The translations under genes and the position numbers were made by a program. DNA of 55,656 nucleotides from Micromonospora wenchangensis (GTDB taxonomy: Bacteria > Actinomycetota > Actinomycetes > Mycobacteriales > Micromonosporaceae), in NCBI RefSeq assembly GCF_002210435.1, contig NZ_MZMV01000047.1:1-55656 (forward strand), in the 5' to 3' direction. Positions within the stretch are counted from its first letter, which is position 1. Each line of letters opens with the position of its first letter. Of this stretch, positions 8,195-16,064 are shown in pieces. The notes under the pieces were generated by a model, which saw only the letters and a list, made by a program, of their open reading frames with translations, did not search any database and was not told the DNA's origin.

Positions 8195-8706
8195 CCGGTC
8201 ACCCCCATCTCGGCCAGGGCCAACCGTAGTGAACGCAGAGCGTAGTGGGTGCGGGACTTGACCGTCCCCGGTGGCACCCCCAGCCGGGCTGCCGCCTCGG
8301 CCACCGAACGGCCCTGGTAGAAGCATTCGACCAGCACCTCCCGGTGGGTGGGGCTGAGCCGGCTCAGCGCCTCGGCGATGGTCCAGGCCTCCACCGCGCG
8401 CTCCGCTTCGTCCACCGTCTCGGGTGGCTCGGGCAGGTCGTCGGTGAACACCTCGCCGACCCGGGTCGACCGTCGCCGCCAGGCGTCGATCGCCAGGTTG
8501 CGGGCGGTCGTGAAGAGCCACGCGCGGACCGAGCCGCGACGTGGGTCCAGCGACTCGGGGTGCCGCCAGGCCCGCAGCAGGGTCTCCTGCACCAGGTCCT
8601 CGGCCCGGGTGCGGTCCCCGTTGACCAGCCGCAGCGCGTGCGCGTAGAGCGCCTCGGCGTGCTCGTCGTGCAGGGCGCGCAGCAGTTGGGCGTCGTGGTC
8701 GCTGAT
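8191..8706 (-). CDS. ECF RNA polymerase sigma factor with apparent ATC start
   Basis: 171 residues if translation starts at the ATC at 8704-8706. Region 2 (LYAHALRLVNGDRTRAEDL, VRAWLFTTARNLAIDAWRR) and region 4 (LSPTHREVLVECFYQGRSVAEAAARLGVPPGTVKSR, here described in part) are both intact. The first ATG, GTG or TTG in frame is GTG 8592, which would remove 38 residues of conserved region 2. No ATG, GTG or TTG lies in frame for at least 70 bases upstream of 8706. GAGGGG sits six bases before the ATC, an ideal spacing. So either ATC is used or the base is a sequencing or assembly error. Coupled to the anti-sigma gene. Confidence 0.85.
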   Translation of the reverse strand: MSDHDAQLLRALHDEHAEALYAHALRLVNGDRTRAEDLVQETLLRAWRHPESLDPRRGSVRAWLFTTARNLAIDAWRRRSTRVGEVFTDDLPEPPETVDEAERAVEAWTIAEALSRLSPTHREVLVECFYQGRSVAEAAARLGVPPGTVKSRTHYALRSLRLALAEMGVTG

Positions 8707-8798
8707 GGTGATCCCCTCGCTTCCCGCCCGACAGGTCCGGCGAACGTGTCCGCCGGTTATTACGCGCCGTGACCCCGATCGGTTCAGCGGTGACTGCT

Positions 8799-8842
8799 GT
8801 TCACATCCGGTTCACACCGAGTCCGGGGGCCGCTCACCCCGT
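8799..8842 (+). promoter_or_regulatory. PHO-box-like direct repeats upstream of phoX
   Basis: GTTCACATCCG at 8799 and GTTCACACCGA at 8810 are adjacent 11-base repeats. A weaker unit at 8821 and GCTCACCCCGT at 8832 keep the same 11-base phase. This matches the PhoP-binding PHO box known from Streptomyces, and the next gene is a PhoX phosphatase. Confidence 0.72.
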
Positions 8843-8922
8843 CCTGGCAGCGTCCGGCCGGTACGCACGTCGCGCAGGTGACAACGGCGTGCCACCGACC
8901 TGCTTCCAGGAGGCTCCTTTCC

Positions 8923-11049
8923 ATGAGCGACCGTCCCCGGCTGCTCCCGCTGCTCGGCACCACCCGGCACGGCAGCCGCGATGCGATGACCTGCCTGTAC
9001 CGCTGCGGCAACGCCTGCGACCATCCGGTACCCAATACCTCCGACAACACCTACTTCGGCGACCTGGTCGAGGGTGAGGTGACCCGGCGGGGCGTGGTCC
9101 GGGCGGGTGCGGTGGGCGCGCTGGTGCTCGGCTTCGGCGGTGCCGCCGCCGGCGCGCTGGCCGGGGCCGCCCCCGCCGCCGCCGCGCCGGCCACCCCGGT
9201 GCTGCCGGAGGTCGGCGACCCGACCGCGCCGCAGCGCGGCGTCGGCAACGGCGCGCTGACCTTCAAGCCGATCCCGCCGAACCAGCTCGACACCCTGGTC
9301 GTCCCGAACGGGTACGACCACCACGTGGTCATCCGCTGGGGTGACCCGGTGCTGCCCGGCGCGCCCCGGTTCGACCTGCACGGGCAGACCGCCGCCGCCC
9401 AGGCCAAGCAGTTCGGCTACAACAACGACTTCGTCGGGGTGCTGCCGCTGGACCGGCGGGGCAGGCGGGCGCTGCTCGTGGTCAACCACGAGTACACCAA
9501 CGAGGACCTGATGTTCCCCGGCTTCACCGGCCTGGACAACCTCACCGTCGAGCAGGTGCGCACGGCGATGGCCGCGCACGGCATGTCCGTGGTGGAGCTG
9601 GAGCGGGTCGACGGCACCGGGCAGTGGCGGGCGGTGGGCCAGGGCCGCCGGCCGTACAACCGGCGGGTCACCGCGCTGGCCACGAAGTTCGAGCTGACCG
9701 GCCCGGCCGCCGGCTCGGCGTGGCTGCGTACCGCCGCCGACCCGAAGGGCCGCACGGTGGTCGGCACCCTGAACAACTGCGCCGGTGGGGTCACCCCGTG
9801 GGGGACGGTGCTCTCCGGCGAGGAGAACTTCAACCAGTACTTCGTCGGCGCCGACGCCGCGCCCGCCGAGCTGAAGCCGAAGTTCGACAGGTACGGCATC
9901 ACCACCACCGCCCGCTACCCCAGCGGCAGCCGTAAGTGGGAGCGGGCCGACGAGCGGTTCGACCTGGCGAAGCACCCCAACGAGGCGCACCGGTTCGGGT
10001 GGATCGTCGAGATCGACCCGTTCGACCCGGAGAGCCGCCCGCGTAAGCACACCGCGCTGGGCCGGTTCAAGCACGAGGGCGCCAACGTGATCGTGGCCCG
10101 CGACAAGCGGGTGGTCGCGTACATGGGCGACGACGAGCGCTTCGACTACCTCTACAAGTTCGTCTCCGACAAGAAGTTCATGCCCGGTGACTCCTGGGTG
10201 GCCCGCAAGAACAACCTGACCCTGCTGGAGTCGGGCACCCTCTACGTGGCGCAGTTCGGCCAGACCAGCGCCGCCGAGATCGACGGTTCGGGCAGGCTGC
10301 CCACCGACGGCGCGTTCAACGGCACCGGACGGTGGATCAGGCTGGTCAGCGGCAACCGCTCGTACGTCGACGGGATGACCGCCGCCGACGTGCTCACCTT
10401 CACCCGGCTCGCCGGGGACAAGGTCGGCGCGACGAAGATGGACCGGCCGGAGGACGTCGAGCCGAGCCTGCTCACCGGCAAGGTGTACGTGGCGCTGACC
10501 AACAACACCGACCGGGGCAAGGCCGGCAAGCCGGCCGCCGACGAGATCAACCCGCGCAACCTCAACAAGCACGGGCAGATCCTGGAGCTGGTCGAGGACC
10601 GGGGCGACAACACGGCGGAGTCCTTCACCTGGTCGCTGCCGATCGTCGCCGGTGACCCGACCGACCCGTCGACCTACTTCGCCGGGTACGACAAGACGAA
10701 GGTCTCGCCGATCTCCTGCCCGGACAACGTCGCCTTCGACGCCACCGGCAACCTCTGGATCTCCACCGACGGCAACGCGTTGGGCAGCAACGACGGCCTG
10801 TTCGCCACCGCCGTCGAGGGGCCGGAGCGGGGGCACCTGAAGCAGTTCCTGACCGTGCCGCTGGGTGCGGAGACCTGCGGGCCGTTCATCACCGGCGACA
10901 ACCGGTCGGTGTTCGTGGCCGTGCAGCACCCGGGTGAGATCACCGGCGCGTCGGTGGAGAAGCCGGCGTCGACCTGGCCGGACGGCGACTACGCCAAGCC
11001 GGGCGTGGTGGTCACCTGGCGGCTCGACGGCGGCCCGATCGGCAGCTGA
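8923..11049 (+). CDS. phoX: PhoX family alkaline phosphatase (Tat-exported)
   Basis: 708 residues from ATG 8923, nine bases after AGGAGG. A twin-arginine signal (TRRGVVRAGAVGALVLGFGG, residues ~49-68) predicts folded export, as expected for a metal-containing enzyme. The body is the DUF839/PhoX beta-propeller with the conserved NNCAGGVTPWGTVLSGEEN stretch (Cys286) and GWIVEIDPFDP. Known PhoX enzymes are calcium- and iron-dependent phosphomonoesterases that release phosphate from organic esters. The upstream PHO-box-like repeats suggest induction under phosphate starvation. The divergent sigma gene shares this intergenic region. A start 45 bases upstream is possible but has no good ribosome-binding site. 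Confidence 0.9.
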   Translation: MSDRPRLLPLLGTTRHGSRDAMTCLYRCGNACDHPVPNTSDNTYFGDLVEGEVTRRGVVRAGAVGALVLGFGGAAAGALAGAAPAAAAPATPVLPEVGDPTAPQRGVGNGALTFKPIPPNQLDTLVVPNGYDHHVVIRWGDPVLPGAPRFDLHGQTAAAQAKQFGYNNDFVGVLPLDRRGRRALLVVNHEYTNEDLMFPGFTGLDNLTVEQVRTAMAAHGMSVVELERVDGTGQWRAVGQGRRPYNRRVTALATKFELTGPAAGSAWLRTAADPKGRTVVGTLNNCAGGVTPWGTVLSGEENFNQYFVGADAAPAELKPKFDRYGITTTARYPSGSRKWERADERFDLAKHPNEAHRFGWIVEIDPFDPESRPRKHTALGRFKHEGANVIVARDKRVVAYMGDDERFDYLYKFVSDKKFMPGDSWVARKNNLTLLESGTLYVAQFGQTSAAEIDGSGRLPTDGAFNGTGRWIRLVSGNRSYVDGMTAADVLTFTRLAGDKVGATKMDRPEDVEPSLLTGKVYVALTNNTDRGKAGKPAADEINPRNLNKHGQILELVEDRGDNTAESFTWSLPIVAGDPTDPSTYFAGYDKTKVSPISCPDNVAFDATGNLWISTDGNALGSNDGLFATAVEGPERGHLKQFLTVPLGAETCGPFITGDNRSVFVAVQHPGEITGASVEKPASTWPDGDYAKPGVVVTWRLDGGPIGS

Positions 11050-11087
11050 CGCGCCCGTCCCGGGTCGGCCCCGCCGGGCCGGCCGCG

Positions 11088-11123
11088 AAGGCCCTCTCCC
11101 GCTTCGGTCCGGGAGGGGGCCTT
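11088..11123. terminator. Bidirectional terminator between phoX and the IclR gene
   Basis: A 14-bp stem (11088-11101 with 11110-11123, one G-U pair) closes an eight-base loop. It lies between two convergent genes and ends in CTT..CC, serving both directions. Confidence 0.85.
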
Positions 11124-11142
11124 CCCCGTGCGTCGGGTGGGA

Positions 11143-11925
11143 TCAGAGGTCGGCGGCGATGCCGTCGGCGACCGCGCGGGCGGCGGTGAGCAGCTTGGCG
11201 CGGACCACCCGGGCGGAGGTCATCATCTCGCTGGCCGGCAGGGCGCAGGCCAGCACCACCCGCCGTTCCATGTCCTTGTCCGGGGTGACCAGGACGGCGG
11301 CGCACGCCACCCCCTGCCGGAACTGCCCCAGTTCCAGCTGCATGCCCCGCCGGTCGCCGGCGGCCAGATCCGCCTCGAACGCCTCGGGGCTGGTCAGGGT
11401 GGCGGTGGTGAACGGCCGCATGCCGTAGTCGCGCAGGTAGCGCAGGCGTTGCTCGGTGGTGAGGGTGGCCAGCAGCGCCTTGCCCAGGGCGGTGGCGTGC
11501 GCGCCCTCGTCGAAGCCGGGGACCATGTCCTCCAGGTACGGCGAGCGGGCCCCCTCGGCGACGGCGGTGACCGCCACCTGGCCGCCGACGAACCGGCCCA
11601 GGTAGTGGCTCCACCCGGTGTCGACGGCGGCCCGCCGCAGCGACTCGCCGACCGCGGCCGGGCCCCGGAACGCGGTGACCAGTTCCCGGTACCGGTCGGC
11701 GATCTCCAGGCCGACGATGTAGGTGCCGTCCTCCCGCCGGATCACGTAGCCCTCGTAGGCCAGGGTGCGGACCAGGTGGTACGTGGTGGCGACGGTCAGC
11801 TCGCACCGCCGGGCGATCTGCTTGACGGTCAGTCCCTTCGGGGCACGACCGACCGACTCGAGCACGCGTAGCGCGCGGGACACACTTCGGATCAGATCCG
11901 AAGGTTCCGCCAGGGGGTCACGCAC
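11143..11925 (-). CDS. IclR family transcriptional regulator
   Basis: 260 residues. GTG 11925 is chosen because GGAGG lies five bases upstream; GTG 11931 overlaps that site. Residues ~8-70 form the winged helix-turn-helix (SVSRALRVLESV, GLTVKQIARRCELTVATTYHLVRTL) and the rest is the IclR effector domain (HATALGKALLA). IclR proteins usually respond to small carbon metabolites and often control a neighbouring transporter or catabolic operon. The divergent MFS gene is the obvious target candidate, by inference only. The shared 157-base gap has CCATATG and GTATAC palindromes but no convincing operator. Confidence 0.9.
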   Translation of the reverse strand: MRDPLAEPSDLIRSVSRALRVLESVGRAPKGLTVKQIARRCELTVATTYHLVRTLAYEGYVIRREDGTYIVGLEIADRYRELVTAFRGPAAVGESLRRAAVDTGWSHYLGRFVGGQVAVTAVAEGARSPYLEDMVPGFDEGAHATALGKALLATLTTEQRLRYLRDYGMRPFTTATLTSPEAFEADLAAGDRRGMQLELGQFRQGVACAAVLVTPDKDMERRVVLACALPASEMMTSARVVRAKLLTAARAVADGIAADL

Positions 11926-12082
11926 AACCACCTCCGCAGCCGGGGACTTACACCATATGAAAAACCCGGCCGAGACGGAACGCCCGTTCGGGTGGAGGAT
12001 GCCAGATCAGGCGGTATACGGCGGGTTCCCGGGCGACACGCCGAGCGTTGTCAGGAACACGACTCGCGTAGGTTGGGCCACG

Positions 12083-13273
12083 ATGACCGACACCGCCCTC
12101 AGCCGTACGCCGGGCCGGCCGACCGTTCGCCCCCTGCGGGCCGGCGGCGGGGCGGTCGCCACCACCATCGCCAGCGTCCTGCCGGTCTTCCTGGTCGGCG
12201 GGCTCGCCGTGCAGATGGGCGACGACCTGGGCTTCTCCCCCGCCGGGTTGGGCCTGGCCGTGTCGGTCTACTTCGGCGTCAGCGCGCTCGCCTCGGTGCC
12301 GTCGGGCCGGCTGGTGGAGCGGGTCGGCCCGGCCGTGGTGGCCCGCGCCGCCGTGCTGCTCGCCGCCGGCTGCCTGCTCGCCATCGCCGGCCTGGCCCGC
12401 TCGTACCCGGTGCTGGTCGGCCTGCTCGCGCTCAGCGCCGCCGCCAACGCGCTCGGCCAACTCGCCAGCAACGCCGCACTGGCCCGGCACGTGCCCGCCC
12501 GGCGGCAGGGCCTGTCGTTCGGGGTGAAGCAGGCCGCCATCCCCGCCTCCACCCTGCTGGCCGGGGCGGCGGTACCGGCGATCGCCCTCACCGCCGGCTG
12601 GCGCTGGGCGTTCGTGGCCGCCGCCGGGGCCGCGCTGGCCGCGCTGCCGGCCGTACCTCCGCAGCCGGCCGGACCGGTGCGGGAGCGCGCGGCGGAACGC
12701 GGCGGCGGGGCCACCACGGCGCTGGTGGTGGTCGGCGTGGCGGCCACCCTCGCGGCGGGGGCCGCCAACGCGCTGGGCACCTTCGTGGTCGACTCGTCGG
12801 TGCACCGGGGGCTCGCCCCCGGCCCGGCCGGACTGGTGCTCACCCTGGGCGGCGCGGTCTGCGTGGCGGCCCGGATCGGCGTCGGCTGGCTGGCCGACCG
12901 GCGGGACACCGGTCACGTCGCGCTGATCGCCGCGATGCTGGTGGTCGGGGCCGTCGGGTTGGGGTTGCTGGCGGTGGCCGGGGCGGTGCCGCTGACCGTC
13001 GGGGTGGTGCTCGGCTTCGGGTTGGGCTGGGCGTGGCCCGGCCTGCTGAACTTCGCGGTGGTCCGGCTGCACCCGCAGGCCCCGGCCGCCGCCACCTCGA
13101 TCACCCAGACCGGGGTGTACGCCGGCGGTTGCCTCGGCCCGCTCGGTCTCGGTGCGCTCGCCGGGGCCGGCGGCTACCCGGTGATGTGGCTGACCGCCGG
13201 GGTCGCCATGCTCCTCGCCGCCGTCCTCATGCTCACCGGCAGCCGGCTGCTGCGCCGCTCCGCCGCGCCCTGA
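12083..13273 (+). CDS. Major facilitator superfamily transporter
   Basis: 396 residues with about twelve hydrophobic helices. The MFS loop 2-3 signature is seen as S-G-R-L-V-E-R-V-G near residue 75. The CynX/NarK-like pattern (SFGVKQAAIPASTLLAGAAVP, ATSITQTGVYAGGCLGP) is shared with anion and small organic acid carriers. ATG 12083 is the first start in a sensible place; the open frame runs on upstream through the IclR gene region without coding character. Substrate unknown. Divergent from the IclR regulator, which may control it. Confidence 0.85.
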   Translation: MTDTALSRTPGRPTVRPLRAGGGAVATTIASVLPVFLVGGLAVQMGDDLGFSPAGLGLAVSVYFGVSALASVPSGRLVERVGPAVVARAAVLLAAGCLLAIAGLARSYPVLVGLLALSAAANALGQLASNAALARHVPARRQGLSFGVKQAAIPASTLLAGAAVPAIALTAGWRWAFVAAAGAALAALPAVPPQPAGPVRERAAERGGGATTALVVVGVAATLAAGAANALGTFVVDSSVHRGLAPGPAGLVLTLGGAVCVAARIGVGWLADRRDTGHVALIAAMLVVGAVGLGLLAVAGAVPLTVGVVLGFGLGWAWPGLLNFAVVRLHPQAPAAATSITQTGVYAGGCLGPLGLGALAGAGGYPVMWLTAGVAMLLAAVLMLTGSRLLRRSAAP

Positions 13274-13303
13274 ACGGGCCGCACCCGGGCGGCCCGGGGT
13301 TCA
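13271..13303. terminator. Bidirectional terminator between MFS and polyprenyl synthase genes
   Basis: TGAAC pairs with GTTCA and GGGCCGC (13276-13282) with GCGGCCC (13289-13295), with a two-base bulge. The stop codons of both convergent genes lie in the outer stem. Confidence 0.6.
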
Positions 13304-14383
13304 GCCGGTGCGGTCGGCGATGTAGTCGCAGAGCGATTCCAGCGCCTGCCGGGCCGGAATCCGCGGCAGCGGCGTCAACTGGGCGCGGGCGTCCTCGGCG
13401 TAGCTGCGGACGGTCTCCCGGGCCCGCTTGAGCGCCGGGGACTCCCGCAGCAGCCCGAGCGCCTCGGCGTGCAGCGCGTCGTCGACCAGCGGGCCGGTGG
13501 CCAGGATCTCCCGCAGCCGCACCGAGGCCGCGTCGGAGTCGTCGCCGGCCAGCGCGTAGAGCACCGGCAGGGTCGGCACCCCCTCCCGCAGGTCGGTGCC
13601 GGGTGTCTTACCCGACTGCACCGACTCGGAGGCGATGTCGAGCAGGTCGTCGGAGAGCTGGAAGGCCACCCCGATGGTCTCGCCGTAGCCGGCGAGGGCC
13701 TCGGTGTGCTCCCCGGTCGCCCCACCGAACATGCCGCCGAACCGGGCCGAGGTGGCGATCAGCGAGCCCGTCTTGTCGGCGATCACCCGCAGGTAGTGGT
13801 CGACCGGGTCCTCCGTGCGGGGGCCGACGGTCTCGGCGATCTGCCCGTGCACGAGCCGGGCGAAGGTGCGCGCCTGGAGCCGTACCGCCTCCGGACCGAG
13901 GTCGGCGGCGATGTCGGCGGCCCGCGCGAAGAGGTAGTCGCCGACCAGGATGGCCACCGAGTTGGTCCAGCGGGAGTTCGCGCTTGGGGCGCCCCGCCGC
14001 ACGGCGGCCTCGTCCATCACGTCGTCGTGGTAGAGGGTGGCGAGGTGGGTGAGTTCCATCACCACGGCCGCCGGCACCACCTGCGGGCCCGCCGGGTCGC
14101 CGAACTGGGCGCCCAGCGCCACCAGCAACGGCCGGAACCGCTTGCCGCCCGCCTCGACCAGGTGCCGGGCCGCCTCGGTGACGAGCGGGTCGGCGCTGGA
14201 CACGCTGGCCCGCAGTTCCACCTCGACGTCGTCCAGCAGGCCCAGCACGGACGCCTCGACCCGCGGATCGGCCAGGTGCACGCCGAGTGCGCCGACCTGA
14301 CCCGTGCCCGCCCGGCCCCGACGACCACCGGAGCCGACGGCACCTGAACGCTCCCCCGTCGGAATCACCACGCCATCAACCAT
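13301..14383 (-). CDS. Polyprenyl diphosphate synthase, probably for the menaquinone side chain
   Basis: 360 residues from ATG 14383. Both aspartate-rich motifs of trans-prenyltransferases are intact: DDVMD (residues 120-124) and DDLLD (245-249), plus GGKRFRP (79-85) and the ADKTGSLI segment. There is no bulky residue pair just before the first motif, consistent with a long product. Position directly after nuoN, with menG and a MenJ-like gene at the other end of the nuo cluster, suggests that it makes the isoprenoid tail of menaquinone (compare GrcC/HepT). The first ~35 residues look disordered and the true start could be slightly downstream. A strong hairpin separates it from nuoN. Confidence 0.88.
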   Translation of the reverse strand: MVDGVVIPTGERSGAVGSGGRRGRAGTGQVGALGVHLADPRVEASVLGLLDDVEVELRASVSSADPLVTEAARHLVEAGGKRFRPLLVALGAQFGDPAGPQVVPAAVVMELTHLATLYHDDVMDEAAVRRGAPSANSRWTNSVAILVGDYLFARAADIAADLGPEAVRLQARTFARLVHGQIAETVGPRTEDPVDHYLRVIADKTGSLIATSARFGGMFGGATGEHTEALAGYGETIGVAFQLSDDLLDIASESVQSGKTPGTDLREGVPTLPVLYALAGDDSDAASVRLREILATGPLVDDALHAEALGLLRESPALKRARETVRSYAEDARAQLTPLPRIPARQALESLCDYIADRTG

Positions 14384-14417
14384 GCCACACCCGTTCGACC
14401 TGCTCCGGCCGGGGGAT

Positions 14418-14463
14418 ACGGCCGTGGGGCCGGCACGCCTGCGCGCGCCGGCCCCACGGCCGT
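14418..14463 (-). terminator. Terminator hairpin after nuoN
   Basis: A perfect 17-bp inverted repeat (14418-14434 with 14447-14463) around a 12-base loop, ten bases after the nuoN stop and only 34 bases before the polyprenyl synthase start. No U-tract. Confidence 0.8.
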
Positions 14464-14473
14464 ACGGAACGGA

Positions 14474-16027
14474 TCACCTGACGAATGCTGCGGCATCCGT
14501 CGCCAGGTCGAGCAGCGGCGCCGGCAGCACGCCGAGGATCAGGGTGGCGGCCACCCCGATCATCAGCGCGGTGGCGGTCAGCCCACCGGGCACCGCGACG
14601 GTCGGGGTGGTCTCACCCGGCTCGGAGAGCCACATCATCACCACGACCCGCAGGTACGGGAAGGCCAGCACCATGCTGGTCAGCACACCCGCCACCACCA
14701 GCCAGGCGTGCCCGCTCTCCAGCGCCGGGCCGAAGACCGCGAACTTGCTCATGAAGCCGCTGGTCAACGGGATACCGGCGAAGGCCAGCAGGATGAAGGT
14801 GAACACCCCGGCGTAGAACGGCGAGCGGCGGCCCAGCCCGGCCCAGCGGGACAGGTGGGTGGCCTCCCCGTCGGCGTCCCGGACCAGGGTCACCACGGCG
14901 AACGCGGCGAGCACCGAGAAGCCGTACGCGGCCAGGTAGAACATCGTGCCGGAGACGCCCGCGCCGGTCGGGGCGAGCACCCCGACGAGCAGGTACCCGG
15001 CGTTGGCGATCGACGAGTACGCCAGCAGCCGCTTGATGTCCGTCTGGGTGACCGCCAGCACCGCGCCGATCAGCATGGTGAGCACCGCCACCACCCCGAG
15101 GACCGGGGTGAAGTCCCAGGCCGCCTGGTCGAACGCCACGTGGAAGACCCGCAGCAGGGCACCGAACGCGGCCACCTTCGTGCAGGCCGCCATGAAGCCG
15201 GTGACCGGGGTGGGCGCACCCTGGTAGACGTCCGGGGTCCAGACGTGGAACGGGGCGGCGGCGGCCTTGAACAGCAGGCCGATGGCGATCAGCGCCATCC
15301 CGGCGAACAGCAGCACCTCGCTGGACGGGGACTCGTTCACCGCGGCGTGCACGGTGGCGAAGTCGACGCCTGCCGAACGGCCCGGGATGCCGGCGGTGAA
15401 GCCGTACACCAGGGCCACGCCGAACAGGAAGAACGCCGAGGCGTACGCGCCGAGCAGGAAGTACTTCATCGCCGCCTCCTGGCTCAGCAGCCGCCGGCGA
15501 CGGGCCAGCGCGCAGAGCAGGTAGAGCGGCAGGGAGAAGACCTCCAGCGCGATGAACATGGTCAGCAGGTCGTTCGCCGCCACGAAGATCAGCATGCCGC
15601 CGATCGCGAAGCTGGTCAGCGGGTAGACCTCGGTCGCCCCGTTGCGTCCCTCGGCCTGCTGCCGGTCGTCGGCCGACTCGGCGGTCACCGCCGCCTGGGC
15701 GACGAACGCACCGCCGCGCTCCACCGACCGCTCACCGATCAGCAGCAGCGCCATCGCGGCGAGCACCAGGATGGTGCCCTGGAGGAAGAGGGTGGGGCCG
15801 TCCACCGCCAGCGCCCCACCCGCCGTGACCAGCCGGGCGTCGGCGCTGAGCACCACCATCACCAGCGCGGCGAGCACCGCCAGCAGGGACAGCGAGAGCT
15901 GCACCAGGTGCCGGCGGCGACGCGGCACGAACGCCTCCACCAGGACGCCGAGCAGGGCCACCCCCAGCATGATCAGGATCGGGGCGATCGCCGCGTAGTC
16001 GATCGACGGCAACTTGAGTTCGGTCAC
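14474..16027 (-). CDS. nuoN: NADH-quinone oxidoreductase subunit N
   Basis: 517 residues from GTG 16027. An antiporter-like membrane subunit of complex I with about 14 helices. The conserved proton-channel lysine region (LIAIGLLFKAAAAPFHVWTPDVYQGAPTP, described in part) and the AVTQTDIKRLLAYSSIANAGY discontinuous-helix region are present. It is the last gene of the nuo operon; a 17-bp hairpin follows. A loop around residues 110-135 (EGRNGATE) is longer and more polar than in E. coli. A shortened copy of the intergenic repeat lies between it and nuoM. Confidence 0.96.
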   Translation of the reverse strand: MTELKLPSIDYAAIAPILIMLGVALLGVLVEAFVPRRRRHLVQLSLSLLAVLAALVMVVLSADARLVTAGGALAVDGPTLFLQGTILVLAAMALLLIGERSVERGGAFVAQAAVTAESADDRQQAEGRNGATEVYPLTSFAIGGMLIFVAANDLLTMFIALEVFSLPLYLLCALARRRRLLSQEAAMKYFLLGAYASAFFLFGVALVYGFTAGIPGRSAGVDFATVHAAVNESPSSEVLLFAGMALIAIGLLFKAAAAPFHVWTPDVYQGAPTPVTGFMAACTKVAAFGALLRVFHVAFDQAAWDFTPVLGVVAVLTMLIGAVLAVTQTDIKRLLAYSSIANAGYLLVGVLAPTGAGVSGTMFYLAAYGFSVLAAFAVVTLVRDADGEATHLSRWAGLGRRSPFYAGVFTFILLAFAGIPLTSGFMSKFAVFGPALESGHAWLVVAGVLTSMVLAFPYLRVVVMMWLSEPGETTPTVAVPGGLTATALMIGVAATLILGVLPAPLLDLATDAAAFVR

Positions 16028-16038
16028 TGCGGATGCCG

Positions 16039-16064
16039 CCTTTCGTTCGCGACTGCGGGGCTCA
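16039..16064 (-). repeat. Intergenic nuo repeat, shortened copy after nuoM
   Basis: A 26-bp version of the element after nuoJ and nuoD. Read on the minus strand it begins at the nuoM TGA, then CCCCGCAGTCGCGAACGAAA. Relative to the full copies the inner 24 bases are missing, between two GAG triplets. Confidence 0.85.

Noticed and set aside
8812..10929. A 705-codon minus-strand frame opposite phoX
   Set aside because: Composition is Gly/Val/Arg/Asp-rich shadow sequence; phoX on the other strand has clear motifs.
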